NCBI RefSeq assembly: GCF_014207855.1
Contig: NZ_JACHKZ010000009.1
Location: 92,836 to 156,835 of the forward strand
Direction of reading: 5' to 3'
DNA from: Comamonas odontotermitis
GTDB taxonomy: Bacteria; Pseudomonadota; Gammaproteobacteria; Burkholderiales; Burkholderiaceae_C
Length of the DNA: 64,000 nucleotides
The translations under genes were made by a program, and so were the position numbers. This document shows positions 47,259-56,359 of the stretch, piece by piece (within the stretch, counting starts at the first letter, position 1; each line of letters starts with the position of its first letter). A model generated the notes under the pieces. That model saw only the letters and a program-made list of their open reading frames with translations. It was not told the DNA's origin and made no database searches.

Positions 47259-48248
47259 ATGGCAAAACACGGACGGCGCCCCGGCGCCCACGCGCCAGGC
47301 CAGGGCGATACCCAGTCCGGCCTGGTCGTGGCCAGCTATGGCCGCCACTGCGTGGTGGAGACACCCGACGGCGAGCGCCGCATCTGCCACCCGCGCGGCA
47401 AGAAAAGCCAGGCCGTGGTGGGCGACCATGTGCTCTGGCTGGCGCCGCCGCCCGGCCAGGGCGACGAGGGCACGATCGAGAAGGTGCAGGAGCGCCGCAA
47501 CGTCTTCTACCGCCAGGACGACATCCGCACCAAGACCTTTGCGGCCAACCTCGACCAGCTCCTGATCCTGATCGCCGCAGAGCCGGTGTTCAGCGAAGTG
47601 CAGCTGGCGCGCGCCCTGATTGCCGCCGAAGCCGCGCACATCACGCCCATCATCGCCCTCAACAAGATGGACCTGGGCGAGCCTTTTCTGCGTGCCTGGG
47701 AACGACTGGAACCCTACCGCACCATGCGCGACCAGGCCGATGACCCGCCGCATTACACGGTGCTGCCCTTTGCGCTGGAAGGCGCAGACGAGGAAGACCG
47801 CGACGCCATCTACGGCCTACTCGAAGGCAAGACTACGCTGGTGCTGGGCCCCTCCGGCGTGGGCAAAAGTACCCTGATCAACCTGCTGATCCCTGGCGCC
47901 AACGTCGCCACCAACGAGATTTCGCAGGCACTCAACACCGGCAAGCACACCACCACCAGCACAACGCTGTACTGGGTGGATGAGGCACGCACCATGGCAC
48001 TGATCGATTCACCCGGGTTTCAGGAGTTTGGCCTCTACCACATCGCGCCCACGCAACTGGCCGCCTGCATGCCCGACATTGGCGCCCATGCCAAGGATTG
48101 CAAGTTCTACAACTGCACGCACCTGCATGAGCCCGGCTGCGGCGTGATTGACGCGGTCACGAATGGCTCGGAGACCCTGCCCATCAGCGAAAACCGCTAC
48201 CGCATCTACCGCGAACTGTTTGACGAACTCAATCTGAGCGCGTATTGA
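47259..48248 (+). CDS. rsgA: ribosome small-subunit-dependent GTPase A
   Basis: A 329-aa circularly permuted GTPase that assists late 30S maturation. Order: N-terminal OB domain (to about 85), then G4 ALNKMDLG, G1 GPSGVGKST, G2 with TTTSTTLYW, G3 DSPGFQEFGL, then the zinc domain containing CKFYNCTHLHEPGCG. The order G4-G1-G3 is the mark of circular permutation. The ATG at 47259 is preceded by an SD-poor stretch but is the only one matching the family start; the frame extends upstream into phhB. It ends the M48-phhB-rsgA operon; no strong terminator follows. Confidence 0.96.
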   Translation: MAKHGRRPGAHAPGQGDTQSGLVVASYGRHCVVETPDGERRICHPRGKKSQAVVGDHVLWLAPPPGQGDEGTIEKVQERRNVFYRQDDIRTKTFAANLDQLLILIAAEPVFSEVQLARALIAAEAAHITPIIALNKMDLGEPFLRAWERLEPYRTMRDQADDPPHYTVLPFALEGADEEDRDAIYGLLEGKTTLVLGPSGVGKSTLINLLIPGANVATNEISQALNTGKHTTTSTTLYWVDEARTMALIDSPGFQEFGLYHIAPTQLAACMPDIGAHAKDCKFYNCTHLHEPGCGVIDAVTNGSETLPISENRYRIYRELFDELNLSAY

Positions 48249-48307
48249 AGCTATTTCCTGCTCCACACCACCGGCGCCATCCCCGGCGTCATCCGAACGG
48301 TTGATGT

Positions 48308-48352
48308 GATAGCACCTTGCACCCACAGGGTGAGCGTCAGCTATTGAAAAGA
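48308..48352. repeat. copy of the dispersed mini-palindrome
   Basis: GATAGC at the left and GCTATTGAAAA at the right enclose CACCC-ACA-GGGTG (48320-48332) and an AGCGTC segment. It fits the family tail (GCTATTNAAAA) and lies between rsgA and the LysR gene. Confidence 0.5.
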
Positions 48353-48377
48353 TCACCGATCGGGAAGCTAGCTTCGG

Positions 48378-49343
48378 TCAAGCCTGCAACCACGCCGGAG
48401 GCAACTGCTCGGCGTGCGTCAGATCCACATGGGCCTTCAGAAAATCCAGCACCGCCCGCGTGCGCGATGGCAACTGGTCTGGCTTGCCCAGGTACACGGC
48501 GTGGATGGGCTCCAGTACGCCGGTGTTGAAGGGCTCCAGCACGACCTGCAACCGACCCGCAGCAATGTCATTCCACGCATGGAAAAGCGACAATCTGGCC
48601 ATACCCGCCCCCTCCACCGCCATATTGCGCATCACATCCCCGTCGTTGACGCGCAGCGCTTCGCCAATCGGTACCTCCACGGCCCGCCCGTCCACGGTAA
48701 ACGGCCAGTGGGGCACGGTGCGCTGGTAGTTCCAGCCGATGCGAATGTGGTGCGCCAGATCGCCCGGCACCTTTGGCGTGCCATGGGCTGCCAGATAGGA
48801 CGGCGCGGCCACGATCACCTGGCGCGTATGGCCGAGCAGCCGCGCCACTACATCCGACGATGGCAGCTTGCCCCAGCGGATGGCGATATCGGCCTGTGCC
48901 TCCATCAGATCCACAACATGGTCGGTAAAGCTCAGATCCAGCACCAGCTCGGGATAGGTCTGCATCAGCCGCGCCACCAAGGGAACCAGCAGCTTTTGCC
49001 CCGTGGACGAGCTGGAATTGATGCGCACCACGCCCTTGGGAACGCTGCGCTGCGAGGCTACGCTTTCCACATCATTCAGATCCGCCAGCACGCGCTGGCC
49101 GCGCTCGTACAGCTGGCAACCCTCGGGCGTCAACTGCACGCGGCGCGTGCTGCGCAGTACCAGCTGGGCCCCCAGGCGTGCTTCGAGGCGGGCAACGATC
49201 TTGCTGATGGCCGAGGGCGACACGCCCAGATGGCGGGCCGCGGCCGAGAAGCTGCCCTTTTCCGCCACCTGTACAAATACTTCGAGTTCGCCGGAGCGGT
49301 TGATTTCAAACTGCGGGGCCGCAGCGGAGCGGGTGGCTTGCAT
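48378..49343 (-). CDS. LysR-type transcriptional regulator
   Basis: A 321-aa regulator. The N-terminal helix-turn-helix (EVFVQVAEKGSFSAAARHLGVSPSAISKIVARLEARLGAQL, residues about 20-60) is typical of LysR, followed by the linker and a substrate-binding domain (VRINSSSSTGQKLLVPLV...). The inducer is unknown. It is divergent from an MFS gene across 151 bases that carry a perfect inverted repeat at 49370-49392, so it probably controls the MFS-aldo/keto reductase pair and itself. Confidence 0.92.
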   Translation of the reverse strand: MQATRSAAAPQFEINRSGELEVFVQVAEKGSFSAAARHLGVSPSAISKIVARLEARLGAQLVLRSTRRVQLTPEGCQLYERGQRVLADLNDVESVASQRSVPKGVVRINSSSSTGQKLLVPLVARLMQTYPELVLDLSFTDHVVDLMEAQADIAIRWGKLPSSDVVARLLGHTRQVIVAAPSYLAAHGTPKVPGDLAHHIRIGWNYQRTVPHWPFTVDGRAVEVPIGEALRVNDGDVMRNMAVEGAGMARLSLFHAWNDIAAGRLQVVLEPFNTGVLEPIHAVYLGKPDQLPSRTRAVLDFLKAHVDLTHAEQLPPAWLQA

Positions 49344-49369
49344 GGGTGATCCTTTGCCGGGAGCGCTTT

Positions 49370-49392
49370 ATTTGTGCCACAGCAGCACAAAT
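49370..49392. promoter_or_regulatory. LysR-type operator in the divergent region
   Basis: ATTTGTGC-N7-GCACAAAT is a perfect inverted repeat with the T-N11-A core of LysR operators (core T-GTGC...GCAC-A). It lies 27-49 bases upstream of the LysR start. Confidence 0.65.
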
Positions 49393-49494
49393 GCGTTTCC
49401 ATTATTCCATCTACACAAAGGCAGTGCCAGTCACGACAATTCCTTCTCCCGGGCATGAAGCCGTCCGCTAGCCCGCACTGAAAGGAACTTCCCC

Positions 49495-50670
49495 ATGCCT
49501 GTATCCCTACTGGCACTCGCCGCCGGCGCCTTTGGCATCGGCACCACCGAATTCATCATCATGGGCCTGCTCACCCAGGTCAGCCAGGACCTGGGCATCA
49601 GCATTCCCACGGCAGGTACCCTTATCTCCGGCTATGCCTTCGGCGTGGCCGTAGGCGCGCCAGTGCTCACCTTGCTGACGCGCCACTGGCCGCGCAAGCA
49701 GCTGCTGCTGAGCCTGATGCTCATCTTCATCGCAGGCAATGTGGCGGCAGTGTTTGCGCCCAACTACGGCTCGCTAATGGCAGCGCGCGTGCTCACCTCG
49801 CTCACGCACGGCACCTTCTTCGGCGTGGGGGCAGTCGTTGCCACCAGCCTGGTGCCCAAGGACAAGCAGGCCTCTGCCATTGCGCTGATGTTTTCCGGCC
49901 TGACGCTGGCTACCTTGCTGGGTGTGCCCGCCGGCACCTGGATCGGCCAGCATTTTGGCTGGCGCATGGCCTTCGCCGCCGTGGCCGTGGTGGGTGTGGT
50001 GGCGCAGGGCATTCTGGCGCTCTTCGTGCCGCGTGACCTGAAGCAATCGGCCCCCGCCGCGCTGCGCGATGAACTGTCGGTATTGTCGAGCACCCCGCTG
50101 TGGCTCGGCCTGGGCATGACGGTGTTCGGCTTTGGCGGCGTGTTTGCGCTCTACACCTATGTGGAGCCACTGCTCTCGCAGATCACCCACATGGGCAACA
50201 CCGGCGTGGCAATTAGCCTGCTGCTGTTTGGCGCGGGCTCGGCCGTGGGCAATATCGCTGGCGGCAAGCTGGCCGACCGCGGTGTGGTGCGGGCGCTGTG
50301 GATCACACTGGGCGGCCTGGTGGCGGTTCTGGTGTTGGGCCGCTGGGCGTTCGGCCAGTCAGGCGCCGTGGCCATGGCCTACGTAGCAGCGCTGGGCGTG
50401 GTGGCCTTTGCCACCGTGGCCCCCATGCAGATGCGTGTGATGCAGGGCGTGGGCAGCCAGGGAGCGACCTTGGCATCCAGCCTCAATATTTCTGCCTTCA
50501 ACCTGGGCAATGCGCTGGGCGCCTGGGTGGGTGGCAGCCTGATTGCAGGCGCTGGCCTGCTGTCGGTGGCCTGGGGAGCCGCTGCGCTGTCGGCCCTGGG
50601 CCTGGTGCTGGTGGGCATGAGCCAGCGCCGCACGGCTGGCGTGGCCTGCGCCGCCAGCGCTTCTGCATAA
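49495..50670 (+). CDS. MFS exporter of the DHA1 (AraJ/NepI-like) group
   Basis: A 391-aa, 12-segment inner-membrane transporter. The opening LLALAAGAFGIGTTEFIIMGLL and the motif-A-like GAPVLTLLTRHWPRKQLLLS, with RVLTSLTHGTFFGVGAVVATSL, are the pattern of small-molecule exporters related to AraJ, NepI and PbuE. The ligand is not deducible. It is preceded by AAAGGA and followed after 21 bases by an aldo/keto reductase, with which it is probably cotranscribed. The divergent LysR regulator is the likely controller. Confidence 0.88.
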   Translation: MPVSLLALAAGAFGIGTTEFIIMGLLTQVSQDLGISIPTAGTLISGYAFGVAVGAPVLTLLTRHWPRKQLLLSLMLIFIAGNVAAVFAPNYGSLMAARVLTSLTHGTFFGVGAVVATSLVPKDKQASAIALMFSGLTLATLLGVPAGTWIGQHFGWRMAFAAVAVVGVVAQGILALFVPRDLKQSAPAALRDELSVLSSTPLWLGLGMTVFGFGGVFALYTYVEPLLSQITHMGNTGVAISLLLFGAGSAVGNIAGGKLADRGVVRALWITLGGLVAVLVLGRWAFGQSGAVAMAYVAALGVVAFATVAPMQMRVMQGVGSQGATLASSLNISAFNLGNALGAWVGGSLIAGAGLLSVAWGAAALSALGLVLVGMSQRRTAGVACAASASA

Positions 50671-50691
50671 GCTTTTTGGAAAGGTTTTGTC

Positions 50692-51744
50692 ATGGAATAC
50701 CGCTACCTTGGCCAATCCGGCCTGAAAGTACCCGCGCTGGGCCTGGGCACCGGCACCTTTGGCGGCCAAGGCCCTCTGTTCTCGGCCTGGGGACAGAGTG
50801 GCGCAGACCATGCCAGGCGCATGATCGATATCTGCCTGGATGCAGGCCTCAACCTGTTCGACAGCGCCGATGTGTATTCGGACGGCGCATCGGAAGCCGT
50901 GCTGGGAGAGGCGCTCGCCGGGCGCCGCCAACAAGCCATCGTCTCGACCAAGGTTGGCTTGCGCACTGGCAGCGGCCCCAATGATGCGGGCAGTTCGCGC
51001 CAGCACCTGGTGAGCGCGGTGGAGGCAAGCCTCAAGCGCCTCAAGACCGATTACATCGACCTTTTGCAACTGCACGCTTTTGATGCCCACACGCCGGTCG
51101 AGCAGGTGCTGCAGACCCTGGATGCGCTGGTGCAGGCTGGCAAGGTGCGGTATGTCGGCGCCTCCAACTTCTCGGGCTGGCAGCTGATGAAATCGCTGGC
51201 CGCCGCTGACCGGCACGGCCTGCCGCGCTATGTGACCAACCAGGCCTACTACTCGCTGATTGGCCGTGACATGGAGTGGGAGCTGATGCCGCTGGGTCTG
51301 GACCAGGGCATCGGCACCATGGTGTGGAGCCCGCTGGGCTGGGGCCGGCTCACAGGCAAGATTCGCCGCGGCCAGCCTCTGCCCGAACAGAGCCGCCTGC
51401 ACCAGACCGAGCAGTTTGCACCGCCCGTAGCCACCGAGCATCTGTACAAAGTGGTGGATGCGCTGGAGGCCGTGGCGCAAGATACGGGCAAGAGCGTGGC
51501 CCAGGTCGCCATCAACTGGCTGCTGCAGCGCCCCACGGTCGCCTGTGTGTTGATTGGCGCACGCAACGAGGAGCAATTGCAGCAGAACCTGGGCGCCGTG
51601 GGCTGGCAACTGAGCGCCGAGCAGATCGGATTGCTCGATGACGCCAGCGCCGTGATGCCGCCCTACCCTTACTACCCGTACTGGAACGGCCAGTTCAGCG
51701 AACTGGCGCCACCTGCGGTGCGTTCCAGTGTGCGAACACTATAA
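50692..51744 (+). CDS. aldo/keto reductase
   Basis: A 350-aa NADP(H)-dependent (beta/alpha)8-barrel reductase. The catalytic tetrad can be placed: Asp in GLNLFDSADVYSDGASE with Tyr, Lys in AIVSTKVGLRT, and His in DLLQLHAFDAHTP. A nucleotide-binding segment (VACVLIGARNEEQLQQNLGA) is at the C terminus. It resembles the YajO/AKR-11 type. Ribosome site GGAAAGG. It follows an MFS exporter in the same transcript, so a metabolite-modifying or detoxifying partner role is inferred. Confidence 0.92.
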   Translation: MEYRYLGQSGLKVPALGLGTGTFGGQGPLFSAWGQSGADHARRMIDICLDAGLNLFDSADVYSDGASEAVLGEALAGRRQQAIVSTKVGLRTGSGPNDAGSSRQHLVSAVEASLKRLKTDYIDLLQLHAFDAHTPVEQVLQTLDALVQAGKVRYVGASNFSGWQLMKSLAAADRHGLPRYVTNQAYYSLIGRDMEWELMPLGLDQGIGTMVWSPLGWGRLTGKIRRGQPLPEQSRLHQTEQFAPPVATEHLYKVVDALEAVAQDTGKSVAQVAINWLLQRPTVACVLIGARNEEQLQQNLGAVGWQLSAEQIGLLDDASAVMPPYPYYPYWNGQFSELAPPAVRSSVRTL

Positions 51745-51749
51745 AAGAC

Positions 51750-51790
51750 ATAGCTGAAGGTGCTTGCTCAGCAAGCGCTAGAGCCCCAAA
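51750..51790. repeat. copy of the dispersed mini-palindrome
   Basis: CATAGCTGAAGGTGCTTG then CTCAGCAAGCGCTAGAGC: the hairpin GCTTGC-TCA-GCAAGC lies at 51762-51776 within ATAGCT...AGCGCTAG arms. It lies between the reductase stop and its terminator. Confidence 0.5.
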
Positions 51791-51795
51791 AACCA

Positions 51796-51832
51796 AAAGC
51801 CAGCGATACCACAAAAAAGGTTCGCTGGCTTT
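51796..51832 (+). terminator. terminator of the MFS-reductase unit
   Basis: AAAGCCAGCG (51796-51805) pairs with CGCTGGCTTT (51823-51832) across a 17-base loop. The T run is short (TTT), so confidence is moderate. Confidence 0.65.
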
Positions 51833-51877
51833 GCTGCGCACAGGAGCTCTCCACCTACCGCCAAAGAAAAGCAGCGA

Positions 51878-52855
51878 TCACCCCAACAGCCGCGCCAGGG
51901 TCAAGAGCGCCAGCAACAGCATCCACACCACCACCGAGCGCCACACCAGGCCCACCACACTGCGCAGGTGCGCCACTTCCGGATCGCGCCCTGGCGTGGT
52001 GGAGCCATCGCCCTGCAACAGGGCTGCTTCGCCAGCATCGACATCTGCCGTGCGTGCACGCAGCGCGGCGCCACCCAGGCGGATATCGATGGCACCAGCG
52101 GTGGCGGCCAGAATCACGCCGTCGTTGTCGTTGGGAAAGTGCTGGGTCTGAAAGCGCCAGCCGTCGATGGCTTCTTCAAAATTGCCGACGATGGCAAAGC
52201 TCAGCGCGGTCAGGCGCGCGGGCAGCCAATCCACCATGGCCCAGGCGCGGGCCGCCACGTCCTGGAAAGCGCCATGCGCCAGCTCGCTGGCCTGGGCGGG
52301 CTTGCTGGCAAAGCGCGACACATATTCCGCCATGCGGTAGAACACTGCGCCTGCCGGCCCCAGGCCCAGGGCTGAGCCAATGGAATAGCAGGCCAGCACG
52401 CCAAATACGTGGCGGTGCGCAGCCAGCACGGAGTATTCGATCACATGGCGCACGATCTCGCTGCGCGGCAATTGACCCACATCCACCTGCTGCCAGGCTG
52501 CCAGATACTGGCGGGCCTGCTCTTCATCGCCCGATTCCAGCGCATCGCGGATACGTGTGAAGTGATGGCTGAACTGGCGAAAACCCAGCGTGACGTAGAG
52601 CACCAATACATGCCACACCATGGCCAGCGGCCAGCCCACCAGCCAGGTCAGCAGCCAGTGCATGCCCAGTGACAGCAGCGTAGGCAGCAACACCGCCACG
52701 CACCAGGCCAGCCAGCCGTGGCGCTGCTGGCCCGCGTCCAGATTGCGGCTGATCCACTGTACCCAGGCGCGCACGGCAGCGTACACCGGGTTGTCGCGCG
52801 ACAAGGGCTTGGCCTGCTCCAGCAGCAAGGCGATCAGCGTGGCAAAAAAACTCAT
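51878..52855 (-). CDS. CobD/CbiB-like (AmpE-related) inner-membrane protein
   Basis: A 325-aa protein with four or five membrane segments, one pair near residues 45-95 and others near the end (VVGLVWRSVVVWMLLLALLTL). The blocks FRQFSHHFTRIRDALESGDEEQA and MVDWLPARLTALSFAIVGNFEEAIDGWR resemble the CobD/CbiB superfamily, which includes AmpE regulators. True CobD acts in adenosylcobalamin side-chain attachment; no cobalamin genes are nearby, so the AmpE-like reading is equally likely. The start at 52855 (MSFFATLIALLLEQAKPL) agrees with the family opening. Confidence 0.8.
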   Translation of the reverse strand: MSFFATLIALLLEQAKPLSRDNPVYAAVRAWVQWISRNLDAGQQRHGWLAWCVAVLLPTLLSLGMHWLLTWLVGWPLAMVWHVLVLYVTLGFRQFSHHFTRIRDALESGDEEQARQYLAAWQQVDVGQLPRSEIVRHVIEYSVLAAHRHVFGVLACYSIGSALGLGPAGAVFYRMAEYVSRFASKPAQASELAHGAFQDVAARAWAMVDWLPARLTALSFAIVGNFEEAIDGWRFQTQHFPNDNDGVILAATAGAIDIRLGGAALRARTADVDAGEAALLQGDGSTTPGRDPEVAHLRSVVGLVWRSVVVWMLLLALLTLARLLG

Positions 52856-52902
52856 GGTCGGTGATCATACCGGCTGATCTGCAACATACAAGTAGTTACT
52901 AA

Positions 52903-53688
52903 TCAGCGTGGCGTCTGGAAGGCCAGAAATCGGTACAGATTGCGCAGCATGCCTGCGGTAGCGCCCCAGATGAAGCGCTGATGACCGGACAGCGGATCCT
53001 GGTATGGCATGGATAACCAACGCCGCGACAGCTCGGGCGTGTCCAGCTGCTGCCACTGGTGGTGCGCCGGGTTCATCAAAAACGACAGCGGTACCTCGAA
53101 GATATCGTCCACCTCGCCCGGATTGGGTGCGAGTGCGAACGGCGGCTTGACCAGCCCCACCACTGGAGTAATGTCGAAACCCGAGCCTGTGGCATAGACC
53201 GGCAGGCTGCCCAGCACCTCGACCCGGTCGCGCGCCAGCCCCACTTCTTCCCAGGCTTCACGCAGCGCGGTGTCATTGGCGCTGTGGTCTTCCGGGTCCT
53301 GTCGCCCCCCGGGAAAGGCAATCTGCCCCGAATGGTTGGACAGGCCCGCGCTGCGCTGGGTAAGCAGCACGTTGATCTCCTGCCGCTGCACCAGGGCAAC
53401 GAGTACCGCCGCCTTGGCTGGTGGTTTGCTCGTCCAGCGGTGTTCATTGCTCAGCTCCGGCTGCCAATCCAGGCTGCCGCCACCAAACGCCTGGCGCAGA
53501 TGCTCGGCGCTCAGGCACGCAGGCGCCACAGCGGGCAGGCCGGTATCGACCTGTACCACCGGCACCGTGCGCGGGTCCATAATGGGGACTACTTTTTTGA
53601 TAGCTGCCGACACATTCTGGATGGGCGCCAATGCCTGATCTTGTTCAAAACCGGCCATCGCCGGCTGGCTGCTGGAATTCTTGTTCAT
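52903..53688 (-). CDS. NUDIX hydrolase, CoA pyrophosphatase (NudL) type
   Basis: A 261-aa hydrolase that splits CoA or its derivatives into phosphopantetheine and 3',5'-ADP. The NUDIX box is GGRQDPEDHSANDTALREAWEEVGL (G-x5-E-x7-REUxEExGU), preceded by the CoA-specific block LTQRSAGLSNHSGQIAFPGG (UPF0035). Two starts are possible: 53688, with a strong GGGGGAGAGG ribosome site, gives a long N-terminal extension; 53580 (MDPRTVPVV) has none. The extension crosses a GCAGCTATCAAAA repeat tail, translated as SAAIKK. It is separated from the CobD-like gene by 47 bases. Confidence 0.9.
   Translation of the reverse strand: MNKNSSSQPAMAGFEQDQALAPIQNVSAAIKKVVPIMDPRTVPVVQVDTGLPAVAPACLSAEHLRQAFGGGSLDWQPELSNEHRWTSKPPAKAAVLVALVQRQEINVLLTQRSAGLSNHSGQIAFPGGRQDPEDHSANDTALREAWEEVGLARDRVEVLGSLPVYATGSGFDITPVVGLVKPPFALAPNPGEVDDIFEVPLSFLMNPAHHQWQQLDTPELSRRWLSMPYQDPLSGHQRFIWGATAGMLRNLYRFLAFQTPR
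53591..53610. repeat. mini-palindrome tail inside the NUDIX N-terminal extension
   Basis: On the minus strand TCGGCAGCTATCAAAAAAGT has the GCTATCAAAA tail seen at 25201 and 19253. It lies 11-30 bases upstream of the internal start candidate at 53580. Confidence 0.4.
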
Positions 53689-53855
53689 GCGAACCTCTCC
53701 CCCGCATCATAAGAAAACCCAGCCCCCCTTGCCGAGCAGGGTTGTCGCCTGGGCTCGGTTGCGGTCACGGCACAAGCCACCTGGCCATGCAGCCCCCACG
53801 CTTGCCCGCTGGCATGTGGCCGCTGCCCCCCGTGGGGCGCTGCCCGGCTGCCATG

Positions 53856-53890
53856 AAAAAAGCCGCTACAGCTTGCACCGTAGCGGCTTT
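53856..53890 (-). terminator. terminator of the rpsP-rplS operon
   Basis: On the minus strand AAAGCCGCTAC...GTAGCGGCTTTTTT forms an 11-bp stem with a U run, 21 bases past the rplS stop. Confidence 0.92.
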
Positions 53891-53910
53891 CAGCACAGGG
53901 CTGCGCAGAA

Positions 53911-54291
<381 letters not shown>

Positions 54292-54411
54292 GGTTTCATC
54301 CAACGATCTTGCACGCGCCATGGATTGGCAGCTGGCGACCTAGAGTTACCAGCGTATTGCTTGGTTCACCATTGAACAAAGCGGCCGGGCAGAGGATCGG
54401 TAAACCGGCAA

Positions 54412-55185
54412 TTATAGTGGTTTTGGCAAATCCGCCAACACCTGCTCATCTTTGCGGGTCAATTGGCCGCGCGTGCGGGCCGCCTCCAGCAGCTCGGGGC
54501 GGTGCGCGGCGGTGATGCGCAGGCTTTGCTCGCGGCGCCAGCGCTCGATGTGGGCGTGGTGTCCCGACAGCAGCTCGGCAGGCACCGGCTGGCCGTTCCA
54601 CACCTCGGGCCGCGTGTAATGGGGGCAATCGAGCAAGCCGTCCAGCGCGGGGTTGAAGCTGTCCAGCTGGTGGCTGCCCTCGTCGTGCAGCACGCCCGGT
54701 TGCAGGCGCGTCACCGCATCCAGCAGGGCCATGGCCGCAATCTCGCCCCCTGAAAGCACAAAATCGCCCAGGCTCAGCTGCATATCCACAAACTGGTCGA
54801 TGAAGCGCTGGTCCACGCCCTCGTAGCGGCCACACAACAAAATGGCGCCCTGCGAATCCGACCATGTCTGCACTTCGGCGTGGTTGATGGCACGGCCAAT
54901 GGGCGAGAACAGCACGAGCGGCGCGGGCCTGTCGCCCTCGCCTGCCTGCGCACGCTGGGCACGGATGGCCGCCAGGCAATCGGCCAGCGGCTGCGCCATC
55001 ATCACCATGCCGGGTCCCCCGCCAAAGGGGCGGTCGTCCACACGGCGGTAATTGCCGGGAGCGTAATCGCGCGGGTTCCAGCAATGCACTGCCACCTGGC
55101 CGCTCTGGTAGGCGCGGCGCGTGACGCCGACCTCCAGAAAAGGAGCGAACAGTTCAGGAAACAGCGTAATGATGTCAAAGCGCAT
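54412..55185 (-). CDS. trmD: tRNA (guanine-37-N1)-methyltransferase
   Basis: A 257-aa SPOUT-fold enzyme that methylates G37 of tRNAs, using AdoMet, to prevent frameshifting. The trefoil-knot signatures are [13 protein letters not shown] and [23 protein letters not shown]. Upstream, the [18 protein letters not shown] block and the C-terminal [18 protein letters not shown] are typical. The ATG at 55185 is preceded by AAAGGA; seven extra residues upstream are rejected. It lies between rimM and rplS as in most bacteria. Confidence 0.98.
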   Translation of the reverse strand: MRFDIITLFPELFAPFLEVGVTRRAYQSGQVAVHCWNPRDYAPGNYRRVDDRPFGGGPGMVMMAQPLADCLAAIRAQRAQAGEGDRPAPLVLFSPIGRAINHAEVQTWSDSQGAILLCGRYEGVDQRFIDQFVDMQLSLGDFVLSGGEIAAMALLDAVTRLQPGVLHDEGSHQLDSFNPALDGLLDCPHYTRPEVWNGQPVPAELLSGHHAHIERWRREQSLRITAAHRPELLEAARTRGQLTRKDEQVLADLPKPL

Positions 55186-55260
55186 ACGAGCGATCCTTTC
55201 CGGCATCCAAGCGGCGCCAATCCCTGGAGAGGGGCCGCGCCCAGTGCCGTGCCTGTTTCA

Positions 55261-55833
55261 TCAGTAATCAGGCTGCCAATCAACCGTGATGCGCTTGTTG
55301 GGCAGCGATACCTCGTCCACAAAGGCGTTCACGAAGGGAATCAGGCGCTCCTGCGCCTTGCCATCTTCCTCGTAGCCCACCACCAGCACCGTCTGCGGGC
55401 CGGTGGACATCAGATCCTTGACGATGCCGAGCGCCAGCCCTTCGCGGTTCACTACGGCGAGCCCCATCAGATCGACCCAGTAATACTCGTCGTCATCGGT
55501 CTTGGGAAACTCGGCGCGCGAGATAAAGACCCGCGCACCCTTGAGCTTTTCGGCCTGGTCGCGGTCATCAACGCCTTGCGCCCAGCCCACCATGCCGTCT
55601 CCGTGGAAGCGGGCCTGCCGCATCTCCAGCGAGGCCACGCCCTGAAAATGGCGGGCGCCTTTTTCCGGTGGCTGGATGAACCAGTGCTTGGCTTTGAGCA
55701 GTGCTTGCGGATCGCTGCTGAGCGCAAACACCTTGAACCAGCCCTTGACGCCCCAGGCATCGGCAATGCGCGCCACTTCAATGGCATCGTCTGGCAGGGT
55801 GGCGGGCGACAGAATGAGTTCGGTAGCAGGCAT
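55261..55833 (-). CDS. rimM: ribosome maturation factor RimM
   Basis: A 190-aa 30S assembly factor. The N-terminal RimM domain (ARIADAWGVKGWFKVFALSSD) is followed by a PRC-barrel (DDEYYWVDLMGLAVVNREG..., with VVGYEEDGKAQERLIPFVNAFV). The ATG at 55833 begins MPATELILSPATLPDDAIEV; the much longer frame upstream is not conserved and runs through the terminator-shaped hairpin at 55907. It is 75 bases before trmD. Confidence 0.95.
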   Translation of the reverse strand: MPATELILSPATLPDDAIEVARIADAWGVKGWFKVFALSSDPQALLKAKHWFIQPPEKGARHFQGVASLEMRQARFHGDGMVGWAQGVDDRDQAEKLKGARVFISRAEFPKTDDDEYYWVDLMGLAVVNREGLALGIVKDLMSTGPQTVLVVGYEEDGKAQERLIPFVNAFVDEVSLPNKRITVDWQPDY

Positions 55834-55906
55834 GGCAAAAATGGCAGTGCGAAAGGTAGCCTCGGCCCCGGAGAGGGTTTTCCCCATGGGAAAGCGGCAT
55901 GGCGAT

Positions 55907-55945
55907 AAAAAACGGGCCGTAGTGCTTGTCGCAACTAACGGCCCG
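55907..55945 (-). terminator. terminator-shaped hairpin between rpsP and rimM
   Basis: On the minus strand CGGGCCGT...ACGGCCCG (55913-55920 with 55938-55945) is followed by TTTTTT. It lies inside an otherwise single operon, so it is probably a partial terminator that lets S16 be made in excess. Confidence 0.7.
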
Positions 55946-55992
55946 CGCGGAGGATTGCACATCAAGCGCAACCGATCCGGAGAGATGGCGTA

Positions 55993-56244
55993 TTAAGCAG
56001 CCTTGGCAGCGACTTGCTTGGCCAGACGTTCCACGGTTGGAGAAGCCTGGGCGCCCACGCTCTTCCAGTAAGCCAGACGATCCAGCGCCAGGCGCAGGCC
56101 TTCGGTGCCGTCCTTGGCTTGGGGGCTGTAGAAACCCAGACGCTCGATGAAAGCGCCGTCGCGACGCACGCGCTTGTCAGCAACCACAATGTTGTAGAAC
56201 GGACGGGCCTTAGAGCCGCCGCGGGAGAGTCGAACTACGACCAT
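55993..56244 (-). CDS. rpsP: 30S ribosomal protein S16
   Basis: An 83-aa ribosomal protein. [39 protein letters not shown] is the standard start of S16 and fixes the ATG at 56244, preceded by AAGGATT. First gene of the rpsP operon, with a near-consensus promoter at 56331. The 3' end is a short Ala-rich tail. Confidence 0.98.
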   Translation of the reverse strand: MVVVRLSRGGSKARPFYNIVVADKRVRRDGAFIERLGFYSPQAKDGTEGLRLALDRLAYWKSVGAQASPTVERLAKQVAAKAA

Positions 56245-56330
56245 AATAATCCTTCGGGTGGTGAAATTTTCTTGCCACGTTTGAGACACGCGACTAGCCA
56301 CCCGGCCAGCGACACGCAGCAAAGCTGTGC

Positions 56331-56359
56331 ATTATACAAATTTCTGGAAACTATGCCAA
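56331..56359 (-). promoter_or_regulatory. strong sigma-70 promoter of the rpsP operon
   Basis: On the minus strand TTGGCA (plus 56354-56359) and a perfect TATAAT (plus 56331-56336) are 17 bases apart, giving an RNA start about 80 bases before rpsP. The -35 hexamer overlaps the start codon of the divergent GNAT gene. Confidence 0.85.
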
